A stretch of DNA of 64,000 nucleotides from Nesterenkonia sp. Act20 (GCF_019173455.1 NZ_JADPQH010000002.1:387490-451489); one strand, 5' to 3'; shown: positions 35,070 through 44,706, counted from the first letter of the stretch. The notes: a model not told the origin generated them from the letters alone. Program-made: numbers and translations.

Positions 35070-36118
35070 GCTCACAGCTGAGCTTCTCCGGCATCTCTCA
35101 TCGGTTCGGCGCACAGGAGGTGCTCACGAACATCTCGCTGGAGGCACCCGAGGGCAGCTGTGTCGCCCTGCTGGGGGCCTCGGGCAGTGGAAAGTCCACT
35201 CTGCTGCGCATCGCCGCCGGACTGGAACGGCCCTCCGCGGGACGGGTGCTCATGGACGGAGAAGACGTCAGCGAGGTCAATGCGGAAAAGCGGGAGACAG
35301 CCCTGGTGTTTCAGCAGCCCCTGCTGTTCCCGCACCTGTCCGTGGTGGACAACGTGGCGTTCTCCTCCCGCATGGCCGGGCACTCCAGGGCTGCGGCGCA
35401 CCGCCACGCCTGCGAGTACCTGGAGCTGGTCCAGCTCGCCGGCTACGCCAGGCGCATGCCCGGCCAGCTCTCCGGAGGGCAGGAGCAGCGGGTGGCGCTG
35501 GCCCGCGCCCTGGCCCGCCAGCCACGGATTCTGCTTCTGGACGAACCCTTCAGCTCGCTGGACCTGCCTCTGCGTGAAGACATGTACGAGCTCCTCGAGA
35601 CGATCCGGGAGCAGCTGCGTCCCACCATCGTGCTGGTGACTCATGATCGGCGTGAAGCCTCAGTCCTGGCCGAGTCCATTGCAGTGCTGGACCACGGTGA
35701 GATCCTGCAGCACGGCGGTGTTGCTCAGCTACATCACCAGCCAGCCTCCCGGGCCGTCAACCGGATCCTCGGTGGACTCAACGAGGTCCCCGGGGTGGTC
35801 CGCGGCGGGGCGCACCATTCGCCCCTGGGCCGGGTCCCGGTCCCCGCAGACACCGCCGAGGGCCCTGCCCTGCTGGTGCCGCGGCAGGAGTCCCTGTGTC
35901 TAACTGCCGTGGAGGGCGCCCAAGCTCTGGGAAGAGTCACACAGGTCCGGGCCTCCGGCGCGCACAGCCTGGTCCGTGTGGCGTTGGACCGTGGACCGGA
36001 ACAGGACCAGGAGCAAGCCGCCGTGGCGGTGGAAGTCACCGGATCCCCGGAGCTGCGCCCGGGAGACATCACAGGAGTTGCGCTGCAGAACCCGTCCGGG
36101 TGGACCGTCACACGTTGA
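35066..36118 (+). CDS. ynjD: ABC transporter ATP-binding protein (YnjD-like, extended)
   Basis: 350 residues. Walker A LLGASGSGKSTLL (about 36-48), Q-loop VFQQPLLFPH, signature LSGGQEQRVALARAL (135-149) and Walker B ILLLDEPFSSLD (155-166), H-loop LVTHDRREA. After about 225 comes a C-terminal extension with TOBE-like strands (GRVTQVRASGAHSLVRVAL), absent in E. coli YnjD, resembling iron- or molybdate-type importers where it senses or regulates. It powers the permease pair. Last gene of the transporter operon. Confidence 0.88.
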   Translation: MSSQLSFSGISHRFGAQEVLTNISLEAPEGSCVALLGASGSGKSTLLRIAAGLERPSAGRVLMDGEDVSEVNAEKRETALVFQQPLLFPHLSVVDNVAFSSRMAGHSRAAAHRHACEYLELVQLAGYARRMPGQLSGGQEQRVALARALARQPRILLLDEPFSSLDLPLREDMYELLETIREQLRPTIVLVTHDRREASVLAESIAVLDHGEILQHGGVAQLHHQPASRAVNRILGGLNEVPGVVRGGAHHSPLGRVPVPADTAEGPALLVPRQESLCLTAVEGAQALGRVTQVRASGAHSLVRVALDRGPEQDQEQAAVAVEVTGSPELRPGDITGVALQNPSGWTVTR

Positions 36119-36226
36119 GGCGCCCCGGTCGAGGTTCTCTGAAGAGTGTGTGCTGGATTGCAGACCCGTCCCTGACCGCACTCCTAGAGTGGCGGAAGCC
36201 GTTGAAGTTGGAGAGGAGGGGTTGAG

Positions 36227-37039
36227 ATGTCCATCATGGAGTCCCATGCCACATGTGCACACCGCCTCACGCATGCTTCAATGTGCGGAGATCAGCCCTG
36301 GTCCCCCCACCAACGGGAAGAAGATCCTTTGACCCTCAACGCCGATGGATTCACCTGCCTGGACGAGGTCGACCTCTTCGCGGACCTCAGCCCCGCCGAG
36401 ATGGAGGCCATGGAGCTGATGATCCCCGAACGCCGGTTCGGCCCCGGAGACCTCGTCTTCTCCCAGTCAGAACCGGTCAGCGCCCTGTTCGTGCTGAAAT
36501 CCGGGCGGGTGCGGATCTTCCGGGTCACCGAGGATGGCAAGGCCCTGACCCTGGCCATCCTCGAACCAGGGGCGGTCTTCGGGGAGATGCTCCTAGTGGG
36601 CCAACGGATGTATGAGAACTACGCCGAAGCCGTCGAGGAGTCAGTGATCTGCCAGCTCACCGTCGAGGACGTGGAGCAGCACCTGGTCGCGGACCCACGC
36701 ATCGCCCTGCGCATCGCGAAGCTGCTCGGAGGCCAGGTCGCCCGACTCGAAGAGCGCCTCACCGACCTCGCGCTGCGCCCCCTGGCAGCCCGCACGGCCA
36801 AGACCCTGCTGACCCTGGCTGAAGCGGCACCGACCACCACGCTCAGCGCCCGGCGGGGGCACGGCGGAGTCATCCGCATCACCCATGAGCAGCTCGCCGG
36901 CCTGCTCGGCGCCACCCGAGAAGCCACCAGCAAGGTCCTCTCCGAGTTCGCCGCGAAGGGCCTCATCAAGCAGACCCGAGGACGCATCACCGTCCGTGAG
37001 CCCCAGCACCTGCGGAGCATCGCCAGGAGCACCTCCTAA
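36227..37039 (+). CDS. Crp/Fnr-family transcription regulator
   Basis: 270 residues from ATG 36227, after a strong GAGGAGGGG. An N-terminal stretch with CAHRLTHASMCGDQPW precedes the cyclic-nucleotide-binding-like jelly roll: RRFGPGDLVFSQSEPVSALF, SGRVRIFR, LEPGAVFGEM. The C-terminal winged HTH reads GVIRITHEQLAGLLGATREATSKVLSEFAAKGLIKQ. It lacks the exact Arg-Ser cAMP contact, so the signal is unknown; the few N-terminal cysteines are too irregular for a sure Fe-S cluster. It may control the AhpD-like gene 56 bp downstream. Confidence 0.88.
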   Translation: MSIMESHATCAHRLTHASMCGDQPWSPHQREEDPLTLNADGFTCLDEVDLFADLSPAEMEAMELMIPERRFGPGDLVFSQSEPVSALFVLKSGRVRIFRVTEDGKALTLAILEPGAVFGEMLLVGQRMYENYAEAVEESVICQLTVEDVEQHLVADPRIALRIAKLLGGQVARLEERLTDLALRPLAARTAKTLLTLAEAAPTTTLSARRGHGGVIRITHEQLAGLLGATREATSKVLSEFAAKGLIKQTRGRITVREPQHLRSIARSTS

Positions 37040-37095
37040 ATTCTTCCGCACCCCAGATCGGGGAGGCGGAGCCCGAACGAGAGAAAGGCACCACT

Positions 37096-37638
37096 TTGAC
37101 ACGAGTCACCGTAGCCACCACCGAAACCGCACCAGCGAACGCCCAGCCGGAGCTGAAGAACCTCGAAGAGCAGTTCGGAAAGGTCCTGAACATCCACGGG
37201 GCCATGGCCACCTCCCCGGTCGTGCTTCAGGCCTACGTCGCCATCCAGCAGGTCATCGAAGACTACGGAACCTTCGACGCCCAGACCCGGGAAGCCATCG
37301 CGCTGGCCGTGGGCAACGTCGATGAGTGCACCTACTGCCAGTCCGCTCACACCCAGGGCGCCAAGGGTGCCGGTCTCAGCGAGGACCAGACCGTGGCGAT
37401 CCGTCGCGGCGAGGTCGACTTCGACCCGAAGCTGGCCGCGCTGCTGGAGGTCGCCCGCGAGGCGACTGCTGAGAAGGGCAACGTCGATGACGCCACCTGG
37501 CAGGCGGCTCTGGATGCCGGTTGGAGCACCGAGGAGCTGACCGAGTTGACCACTCATGTGGCATTGAACCTGTACACCAACTACTTCAACCACATGGTCA
37601 AGACCGAACTCGATGTTCCCGCTGCACCCTCGCTGTAA
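37096..37638 (+). CDS. AhpD-like carboxymuconolactone decarboxylase-family peroxidase
   Basis: 180 residues; start TTG 37096 with GAAAGG upstream. The core has REAIALAVGNVDECTYCQSA with the redox CxxC and the family His in AHTQGAKGAGLSEDQ, plus WSTEELTELTTHVALN at the end. By family it is a small all-helical thiol peroxidase or hydroperoxide reductase. It follows the Crp/Fnr gene and is likely its target or partner. Confidence 0.85.
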   Translation: MTRVTVATTETAPANAQPELKNLEEQFGKVLNIHGAMATSPVVLQAYVAIQQVIEDYGTFDAQTREAIALAVGNVDECTYCQSAHTQGAKGAGLSEDQTVAIRRGEVDFDPKLAALLEVAREATAEKGNVDDATWQAALDAGWSTEELTELTTHVALNLYTNYFNHMVKTELDVPAAPSL

Positions 37639-37687
37639 CACCTGACAACGGCGCTGAGCCGTCCCCTGTGATGGGATGCGTCGGGGA

Positions 37688-37719
37688 CCGGGACTGGGCC
37701 TGATCGGGCTCAGTCCCGG
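37688..37719 (+). terminator. Hairpin after the AhpD-like gene
   Basis: CCGGGACTG (37688-37696) pairs with CAGTCCCGG (37711-37719), with additional pairing of GGCC/GGGC inside, 50 bp after the stop. The T-run is missing, as usual in high-GC actinobacteria. Confidence 0.6.
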
Positions 37720-37849
37720 CCAGGGCGTATCGCCTCGGTTGAGGGGTTCTCTCGGGTCCATAATCCACAGACCCGGGAGAATCCCCTCGCCCAGGCTGTG
37801 GCGCTGACCAGCGTGAGCAACCCGGCCCCATTCGACAACGACACATCGC

Positions 37850-38434
37850 ATGTGCCTCGTTCCAGTTGCACTGGTCTTCGACGTCAATGAGACGCTCTCT
37901 GATCTGGCACCTCTCTCAGGAGCCTTTGAAGACTGTGGTCTGCCGGGCTCTGCTGCTCGACTGTGGTTTGCGGGGCTCCTCCGAGATGGTTTTGCGCTCA
38001 CTGCCGCCGGGGGCACCCCAGATATCGCGGATATCGAGGCTCAGAGCCTGGAACGTGGGCTATGTGAAACTGCGGGCGCTCGGAATCATCAGACATCGGT
38101 TGCTCACTTCATGGGGACCTTCACCGGCCTGGAACTGCACCCGGACGTCGTCCCGGGGATCAAAGCCCTGAGCCGCAGTGCCGAACTGCTGACCCTCAGC
38201 AACGGTCCGAGCGCGGCTGCTCGATCACTGCCGCATCGGGGAGGCGTCGAGGGTCTCTTCGCTCATTTCCTCAGCTTCCAACCCGCCCCGCGGTGGGAAC
38301 CATCTCCAGGAGCGTACGGGGCACGGCAGAGTCAGGACAGGGCGGAGGAACTCATGTTGGTCGCGGTCCACCCCTGGGTCATCCACGGTGCCAACGCTGC
38401 TGCGTGGCGCACCACATGGATCAACCGCACCTAG
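37850..38434 (+). pseudogene. Type II haloacid dehalogenase-like HAD hydrolase, probably truncated by a stop
   Basis: ALVFDVNETLSDLAPLSGAF is the nucleophile motif of the haloacid dehalogenase type II branch. LLTLSNGPSAAARS gives the second HAD motif (Ser-Asn), and AVHPWVIHGANAAAWRTTWINR matches the third, where family members have Asp and Gly. A TAG at 38432-38434 interrupts the conserved end, which continues in frame as ATYPEYFIAPEIEAG. The third-motif Asp appears as His. I regard the gene as inactive; a functional short form cannot be excluded. Confidence 0.65.
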
Positions 38435-38610
38435 GCCACCTACCCGGAGTATTTCATCGCCCCTGAGATCGAAGCTGGGGAACATGGTGGCACTCGCCAC
38501 TAAACCTCTGCTTCCTGACTCTGAATTTCTAGGCTCAGGCTATGATCCCCAGACCATAGCCCTTCGAGGAGTAAAACCTCGGTGCGGAGCGTGGAAGCCC
38601 CCGTGCGGGA

Positions 38611-39117
38611 CTAGCGATCGCGGCGACCCAGCTCAGGGTCATCACGTGCCGGGTCATCGGCCACGGTGTGCTTCCTTCTCCCTGGCAGGAATGACAATGC
38701 GACCATCGTTACTCCCAACACCAGGTGCAGCCAGTCGTCAGCCGTATTCAGAGGAACGAAGTTCACGGCAGAGTCCTTGTCGATGACCAACCCGTACACC
38801 CACAGGATCAGGTACACGATGCCGCCGAAGAGCAGGTAGAGCCGCGCTGAGGTACTAGACCGCGCCAAGACCAACCCCACGACGCCGTAGAGCAGGTGCA
38901 CGATGTTATGCAGGATCGAGACTTGGAAGATCCCCAGAAGCATCGCTTCAGAGTGGTGCCCAGCGAACTGCAACGTCTCATAGCCGGTGGTCACCCCGGG
39001 GATGAACCCCAAGACCCCCACGATGAGGAAAACGACCCCGTAGATCGCAGCGACGATTTGCACCGGCGTCCGGCGAGCTGGTCGGTGGTCAACAGAGCGG
39101 GCGGAGGAGGTAGTCAT
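38611..39117 (-). CDS. DUF4383 membrane protein
   Basis: 168 residues from ATG 39117, preceded by GGAAGGAAG; the frame extends upstream without good reason. Four membrane helices: IVAAIYGVVFLIVGVLGFIP, ILHNIVHLLYGVVGLVLA, LLFGGIVYLILWVYGLV and WLHLVLGVTMVALSFLP. The HNIVHLLYG motif is the signature of DUF4383, a family of small actinobacterial membrane proteins common in stress-related cargo. No function is known. Confidence 0.85.
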   Translation of the reverse strand: MTTSSARSVDHRPARRTPVQIVAAIYGVVFLIVGVLGFIPGVTTGYETLQFAGHHSEAMLLGIFQVSILHNIVHLLYGVVGLVLARSSTSARLYLLFGGIVYLILWVYGLVIDKDSAVNFVPLNTADDWLHLVLGVTMVALSFLPGRRKHTVADDPARDDPELGRRDR

Positions 39118-39574
39118 GATTCTTCCTTCCCAGAGCATTCCAGTACGGATGAAAAAGACGTACATGTTGACTCTACATCTCGTTGGAATCCACGCGCTAG
39201 ACCTCATTAATGCACTGATGTTTCAGAATTCAGTCCAGGTCCTGCATTTTGTGTGCCCACCCTGGGGGAAGCCTCCAGAACCCTGGCTGGGGCGTCCCTC
39301 GCGAGGCGCCGTGCGCGGCACCCCCACAGCGCCTCAAATCCCTGCTCGGGCACAGCAGAGGCGACACGTCCGGTGATTTGGACGCCGTGCAGAAGACCGC
39401 CGCCGCCCTGATCGAGGGCCCCAGGGGTAGACAGCTACACCGAGGCTCGGCGTACTCTGAAGGCCCTCAACCACACGCCCAAACCGGCCACCACGACCGG
39501 GTTTGGCGCCACGGCACCAGGTTCAGAAGTCCTCAGTAAGTCCACTGGTGAATACAACTGATGAGGTGAGCACT
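39118..39574. other. Spacer before the CBS gene
   Basis: About 460 bp. It begins with the divergent promoter of the DUF4383 gene. A frame at 39249-39539 has no recognisable content. GATGAGGTGAG just before 39575 is the ribosome-binding site of the next gene. Confidence 0.4.
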
Positions 39575-40039
39575 ATGGCACCCAGCGACACACCTGCGAC
39601 ACAAGTACGCGCCCTGATACGGCCCCTAGGGTCGACTCTCTGTGAAACGCGCTCCCTGGCCAGTGCTGACCGACTGCTGCGTGAGGTGGGCCTCGATTAT
39701 GTGGTGATCACGAACCTCTCCGACCGCGCCATCGGGATCATCACCGAACGAGATCTCGCTGAACTGCAACTCGCCAGACCTGAGAAGTGGGCCTCCCGAC
39801 GGTGTGCCTGCGCGGTACACCCTCATCCCACGCTCCAGGGCGACGTGATGATGGCTGAGGTGGTCGAACTGTTCGGTCACACCGAGATTCGCCCTCTTCT
39901 GGTTCTCGAAGGCCGCGAGGCCCTCGGCGTGCTGCGGCCGACCGAGGTTTTTCAGTGGTGCGCGCAATACTGGCCCGCCGCCTTGGACCAGCTGGCCCGC
40001 CATGCCCGAGACCAGGAACCCCAGCCCAGCTACGGTTAG
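39575..40039 (+). CDS. CBS-domain protein
   Basis: 154 residues from ATG 39575. Two CBS repeats: TRSLASADRLLREVGLDYVV with AIGIITERDLAEL, and DVMMAEVVELFGHTEIRPLLV with ALGVLRPTEVFQW. Such paired CBS modules bind adenosine nucleotides or similar ligands and act as energy or stress sensors. It stands alone, so no catalytic partner can be named. Confidence 0.85.
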   Translation: MAPSDTPATQVRALIRPLGSTLCETRSLASADRLLREVGLDYVVITNLSDRAIGIITERDLAELQLARPEKWASRRCACAVHPHPTLQGDVMMAEVVELFGHTEIRPLLVLEGREALGVLRPTEVFQWCAQYWPAALDQLARHARDQEPQPSYG

Positions 40040-40223
40040 CACCCACTCCACGGGTCCGCGGATGCAGGCGCCCACAGGCCCCCCCCCCACGCCGACACTG
40101 GTGCGACACCCATCATCATGAAGCCCCGCGGCCGTCGAGCCCGAACCGCGGTAGGCGGCCCCGTCTTTCACCGCAGAACAGTCCCGCAGAACAGTGCGCC
40201 TGAAGTGCCATAAGGTGAGGCAT

Positions 40224-40859
40224 GTGCCTCGACATGTGTATCTGATCCAAGGACTGGCCCAAAATATGAGCCACTGGGACAAAGTCCTAACGCACCTGCC
40301 TCAGGATGTCCCGGTGACGGCGATCGACATGCTGACACTGGGGTTCGAGGGCGATCAGTTTTCCTGGGCGCGCGCCGCACAGGAACTGGACAGCCATATC
40401 GGAGAGGCAGATGCTGTCATCTGTGGGCTCTCCTCCGGTGCGGTGATCGCCGCCAAGCACGCGGGCACGTACACATCTGGCCGTGATCACCACTATGTGC
40501 TCGCGGCGCCTCAGATGAATCCGCGCGGATGGCCCAGCCGGATGTTGCTGCGCAGACGCCGACTGATCCACCGATATATCGAGTTCCGCACCGGCCGGAA
40601 ACTAGAGCCAAAGAAGGTAGCCAGCATCCTCGAGGCCTACCTGACACTGGACCTCCGGGGAGATCTCACCAAGATCACCAGCCCAGTCCTGGTGTTAGTG
40701 GGCCGCAAAGACCGCGTCCACTACAGGCCGACAGTCGACATCGCGCAACTGGTCCCCCATAGCGAACGGGTGAAGCTCCAGCGTGGGACCCACGAGAGTA
40801 ACCGCAGCGCGCCCCGACAAATTGCAGAACAACTGAGCCGGTCAGCGCGATCGACATGA
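40224..40859 (+). CDS. Alpha/beta hydrolase
   Basis: 211 residues from GTG 40224, with AAGGTGAGG immediately upstream; the longer frame from 40194 lacks a site. Fold elements: HVYLIQGLAQNMSHW (strand and oxyanion loop), ICGLSSGAVIAAKHAG (nucleophile Ser in GLSSG), PVLVLVGRKDRVHY (acid Asp) and RGTHESN (catalytic His). Substrate unknown. Its neighbours are not in tight operon distance. Confidence 0.75.
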   Translation: MPRHVYLIQGLAQNMSHWDKVLTHLPQDVPVTAIDMLTLGFEGDQFSWARAAQELDSHIGEADAVICGLSSGAVIAAKHAGTYTSGRDHHYVLAAPQMNPRGWPSRMLLRRRRLIHRYIEFRTGRKLEPKKVASILEAYLTLDLRGDLTKITSPVLVLVGRKDRVHYRPTVDIAQLVPHSERVKLQRGTHESNRSAPRQIAEQLSRSARST

Positions 40860-41048
40860 CGCCCAGAACGGCACTGCGGGGCTGAGGTGCTCCTCGCACC
40901 GAGAAGATCAGCCGAGTCTCCCCAGAGTGGCCCGGAATCCCCAGCGGGGCAGTCTCCCTGCATTGCAGTCAACGGGGACGCGCGGACCCGGACGAGATTC
41001 ATATGTTGACTCGTTGCTGGCGAAACGTTCCTACCAGAAGGAGAACCG

Positions 41049-41876
41049 ATGACAGCCACTGATACCACGGTCCGCCGGGAACAGATCGAAGTCAATGGCA
41101 CCAGCTTGTCCTATCTCACCAGCGGAGACGCCGGCGACAACACCTTATTGCTGCTGCACGGCACGTTCTGGAGCCGGGTCTGGCAGCCCCTCCTGGCCAA
41201 GCTGGGCGAAAGCGTGCACTGCATCGCCCTGGACCTGCCAGGTTTCGGTCGCAGTGATGGAGAGCTCGACGTCGATGAAGCCAGCGTCCCGGCCCTTGCC
41301 GGTACTGTCCTGGACGCCGCCGACGCACTTGGTCTGGACACCTTCGCTGTGGCCGCGCACGACATCGGCGGTGGGATAGCGCAGCACCTCGCGGTGCACA
41401 GCCGCCGAGTCAGCCACATGGTGCTGATGAACGCTGTCATGTTCGATTCCTGGCCTGTTCCGGCGGTGGCACGCTTCCGGGATCCGGCCGTTCGCGAGTC
41501 GGTGACCGCCGAGCAGCTGCAGGAGGGACGCCGTGAAGCCACACGGCGGGCCGTGAGCCGGGAGCTGACCGAGGAAGAGCTCGCCGATTACCTCTCCCCC
41601 TGGCAGGACTCGGCCCGCTCACGATCCTGGATGGCGATGGCCGCAGCCGCGGACAACACGTACACGCTCGAATTAGTGACCGCTCTGAAGGAGGCAGCCG
41701 TGCCGACCCGGTTGGTGTGGGGACGCGACGACGAGTTCCAGAAGATTGAATTCGCGCGGCGCTACGTCCGCGAGATCCCAGCAAGCGACCTCATTGAAGT
41801 GACGGGCAAGCACATCCCCACGGAAGATTCACCCGAAGACGTTGCAGCTGCCATCTTGGAACACCTTCAGGCGTGA
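41049..41876 (+). CDS. Alpha/beta hydrolase with aspartate nucleophile (haloalkane dehalogenase/epoxide hydrolase type)
   Basis: 275 residues; AGGAG precedes the ATG. LLLLHGTFWSRVWQPL is the oxyanion loop, DLPGFGRSDG follows, and the nucleophile elbow is AAHDIGGGIAQHLA with Asp where esterases have Ser. VPTRLVWGRDDEFQ carries the acid and VTGKHIPTEDSPE the His. An aspartate nucleophile points to haloalkane dehalogenase, haloacetate dehalogenase or epoxide hydrolase chemistry. It could detoxify electrophiles like the other cargo enzymes here. Confidence 0.82.
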   Translation: MTATDTTVRREQIEVNGTSLSYLTSGDAGDNTLLLLHGTFWSRVWQPLLAKLGESVHCIALDLPGFGRSDGELDVDEASVPALAGTVLDAADALGLDTFAVAAHDIGGGIAQHLAVHSRRVSHMVLMNAVMFDSWPVPAVARFRDPAVRESVTAEQLQEGRREATRRAVSRELTEEELADYLSPWQDSARSRSWMAMAAAADNTYTLELVTALKEAAVPTRLVWGRDDEFQKIEFARRYVREIPASDLIEVTGKHIPTEDSPEDVAAAILEHLQA

Positions 41877-42110
41877 GTCCATCTTGAATCTCCGGTGGGC
41901 AGGGTCCCCATCGAGTCCTCAGACGATGAGGTCCGATCTAGCCGCGTCAGGGACCCGTGCGACATCAGGGTTCTCCGTGATTCACTCGCTCCACGGACGC
42001 GCCGGAGGCACCACCGGAGATTCACGAGTCGCCCAACTTCGTTGGAGCAACAAGGACCCCACCACGTCTTCACCTTCTGGGGTCTACCGACTACGTGAAA
42101 AAGACCTCGC

Positions 42111-42899
42111 ATGATGCACACCCGTCACCAACGCCCCGAGGCCCCCACCGCCACCCTGAGAAGCCGGCGATCACGCAACGCCGCTGTCGCGACCGGCACC
42201 ATGCTCATGCTGGCGCTCACAGCGTGTTCCCCAGGACAGGACAACGAATCCACTCCCGGGCAGCCTGATAACACGGCAGCCACCGAGAATGAAGCCAACC
42301 CCACAGAAACACCAGAATCCTCCCAGACGCAGGGGTCCGCGCAGGATGAACCGGACGAGTCAGAAACAGACGACGGCACTGCCTCAGCCTCGCCCACGGC
42401 ATCCCCCGGGCAAGACGATCAGGACAGTCAGAGTGAGGACGTCGCTGACGCCGCGGCGCCTGCATCCTTCGACATCCCTGCCATCGGGGCAAGCTCCGAA
42501 CTGCTGCACCTAGGACTCCAAGAGAACAACACCCTCGATGTGCCCCCAGGAGACGCCGGTTCCCCCGCCAGCTGGTATCACGGGTCCCCGCCCCCCGGAG
42601 AGCAGGGCCCCGCAGTGCTGCTAGGACACGTCGATGACTCCCTTGGAGAACCTCGGGTCTTCGCAGATCTACCCGACCTCGTCGAAGGCGACGAGATCAC
42701 CGTCGACCGGGAAGACGGCACCACCGCGACATTCGAGGTGACCAAAGCCGAGCAATACGATCAAGACAACTTCCCCACCCTTGAGGTCTACGGCAACACC
42801 GAAGACCCGGAGCTCCGACTGATCACCTGCGACCGGTACAACCAGGCGACGGGAGAATACGAAGACAACTACGTGGTCTACGCCACCCTCGTCAGTTAG
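42111..42899 (+). CDS. Class F-like sortase, lipoprotein
   Basis: 262 residues. Signal peptide with lipobox ALTAC, then a long acidic Ser/Thr/Pro/Glu linker (about 40-125) and the sortase beta-barrel: SPASWYHGSPPPGEQGPAVL, LLGHVDDSLGEPRVF (catalytic His) and ELRLITCDRYN (catalytic Cys), then NYVVYATLVS. No Arg is obvious at the usual TLxTC-x7-10-R place. Class F sortases of actinobacteria are often accessory and lack known substrates; no LPxTG protein is nearby. Confidence 0.85.
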   Translation: MMHTRHQRPEAPTATLRSRRSRNAAVATGTMLMLALTACSPGQDNESTPGQPDNTAATENEANPTETPESSQTQGSAQDEPDESETDDGTASASPTASPGQDDQDSQSEDVADAAAPASFDIPAIGASSELLHLGLQENNTLDVPPGDAGSPASWYHGSPPPGEQGPAVLLGHVDDSLGEPRVFADLPDLVEGDEITVDREDGTTATFEVTKAEQYDQDNFPTLEVYGNTEDPELRLITCDRYNQATGEYEDNYVVYATLVS

Positions 42900-43426
42900 A
42901 AAAGCGGCCTGTTCACCCTGGTATCGGCTGGTGACTTCCTCCTGCACTCAGCCCGCGGCCAAAGCTGAGACCTAGACCAAGACGCCCCCGAAATTCGAGG
43001 CTATTCAGGCCGAGGACGACAACATTGAGGTCGACTCCAGCACTGCTGAAGACGATGAGGGCACCGGAACCGGGGGCTTCCAGTGAAGCCATGCCTATGG
43101 GCCGAGCACAGGAGGGTAATCCGCCCGGCTCGTCTCGGGCAATCATGGCCGAGACCGTCAATGACCTCACCGACTGGATCGACGATCATCCATGAGGAGC
43201 CGACCTGATCGAAAGACGGTCCGGCACCGACGCGGTAGCAGCCTCGGAAGGCCAGCATGGTGACGACGCCCGCCCCGAAAAGCAGCTCGCGGAGTGTGAG
43301 ATCGGCATCATCGATTACTTGGCCACCCTCGACCGATTGGCCTTGCCACGACGGAACGGAGAGTGGAGAGCCTCGAGTCGCGCGGATACGTCGCTCAGAG
43401 GACGTCTCCGCTGCTTCTAGGTCCGG
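42900..43426. other. Decayed coding scraps after the sortase gene
   Basis: Short frames such as FEAIQAEDDNIEVDSSTAED (42995-43086) and MAETVNDLTDWIDDHP (43145-43195) look like gene scraps, interrupted by stops. No family is recognised. Confidence 0.35.
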
Positions 43427-43921
43427 TCAGGCGGCAGCGGGCAGGGACCTTGGCCTGGTTCGCGCCCAGGGGGGCATGCTGAGCAGGAACACTGTGGCTG
43501 CGATCATCAGTCCCGCGACGAAGATCGTGTCCAGATGTGTAGACAGCGCGGTCCCGTTATACATCGTGATGCCGACTGCCAACAGCGCCGCCGCGAGCGA
43601 TACCAGCGCTATCCAGTGTTGGCGGCGCAGCCCCACCATGACGAACACGGCAGGAATCACGTACCAGATCACGCTAGCGGTCCCGAGAGAGTTGATCTGA
43701 CTGATCAGACCGTCAGTGCCTGGTATGGCAGCGACTAGGGGACGGAAGAACATCGACGCGCAATGAAGCACCAGACCCAGCACCCCGATGACGGTGAGGA
43801 AGAGGTCCAGCCAGCTCAGGCGCCGGGCCACACGTCTGGGCGGGAGACCTGGAATCACCAGACGAAGTACCAAAAGGGCCAGGACGACCGCGGCGAGGGC
43901 CACGACAAACGAGTTCGACAT
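43427..43921 (-). CDS. Hypothetical four-helix membrane protein
   Basis: 164 residues, mostly hydrophobic: VVALAAVVLALLVLRLVIPG, LFLTVIGVLGLVLHCASMFF, SVIWYVIPAVFVMVGL, IALVSLAAALLAVGITMY and IFVAGLMIAATVFLLSMPPW. Four or five membrane helices. I recognise no family. Ribosome-binding site weak. Its neighbours are short remnants. Confidence 0.6.
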   Translation of the reverse strand: MSNSFVVALAAVVLALLVLRLVIPGLPPRRVARRLSWLDLFLTVIGVLGLVLHCASMFFRPLVAAIPGTDGLISQINSLGTASVIWYVIPAVFVMVGLRRQHWIALVSLAAALLAVGITMYNGTALSTHLDTIFVAGLMIAATVFLLSMPPWARTRPRSLPAAA

Positions 43922-44286
43922 GGCATCACTCTAGATCCTGACAAGTGGCAGAACTGTGTCCCAGATTCCACAACGACCACCGACAACGGCGATGTCTATG
44001 GTCTCTGTCGCGGCTGCAGTGGTGGCCGTGCGGATGGACGAGTCCCCTCAGCGGCCGGCAAAGGGCTGAGACGACCTTGAGCCCCCACTTCCGCCATGCC
44101 AGGACGTCTCACCATCAGCGACGTGCACCTCTCTGCTGACGGCTCAGATCATCACTGCGCGGGAGCCCGATATAGTCCACGCGGGCATCTTCCCAGGAGC
44201 CTTCCGGGGACCGTGGGAGTGGCTGAACGCGGGCACTGAGCCAGCACGGCTTGTCGATCAGCCCCCGTGAACGCTCAGCCCTGGGA
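43922..44286. other. Spacer without recognisable genes
   Basis: About 365 bp. Nothing coding or structural stands out beyond short frames. Confidence 0.35.
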
Positions 44287-44706
44287 TCAGTCCTGTGCGA
44301 TACCGCTGAGTGCGGTCAGGGCCGCGCGCAGCCGCTGTTCTGCGTCCTCGGCGACCTCTCGGACCGCGGGCGCGCCACTGAGCTGCACCATCGTCTGTGG
44401 GTCGATCGCGTCGATAGTGGCGTGATCATCGGTGGTGCCACGGCGAACAACCACATTGCAGGGCAGCAGCGCGCCGAGCTCAGGCTCTGCCGCGAGAGCT
44501 TTGCTGGCCAGCGTGGGGTTACACGCGCCGAGGATGATGTAGTCACCCACGGCCTCCCCGGCGTCGGCCCCGAGCTTTGTGGTGAAGGTGGCTTTGACGT
44601 CGATCTCGGTGAGGATCCCGAAACCCTGCTCCGCGAGGGCCGCACGGGTGGCGTCCACCGCCTGGCCATAGGACATCGGGACGGTGATGGTGTGGGTGTA
44701 GCTCAT
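44287..44706 (-). CDS. DUF302 domain protein
   Basis: 139 residues; AAGGAG lies 7 bp before the ATG. The DUF302 pattern is complete: YGQAVDATRAALAEQGFGIL, EIDVKATFTTKLG, YIILGACNPTLASKAL, ALLPCNVVVRRG. Members occur in stress and metal-related clusters and may bind heme or another ligand through the Cys-Asn-Pro motif; no function is proven. Single gene. Confidence 0.88.
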   Translation of the reverse strand: MSYTHTITVPMSYGQAVDATRAALAEQGFGILTEIDVKATFTTKLGADAGEAVGDYIILGACNPTLASKALAAEPELGALLPCNVVVRRGTTDDHATIDAIDPQTMVQLSGAPAVREVAEDAEQRLRAALTALSGIAQD

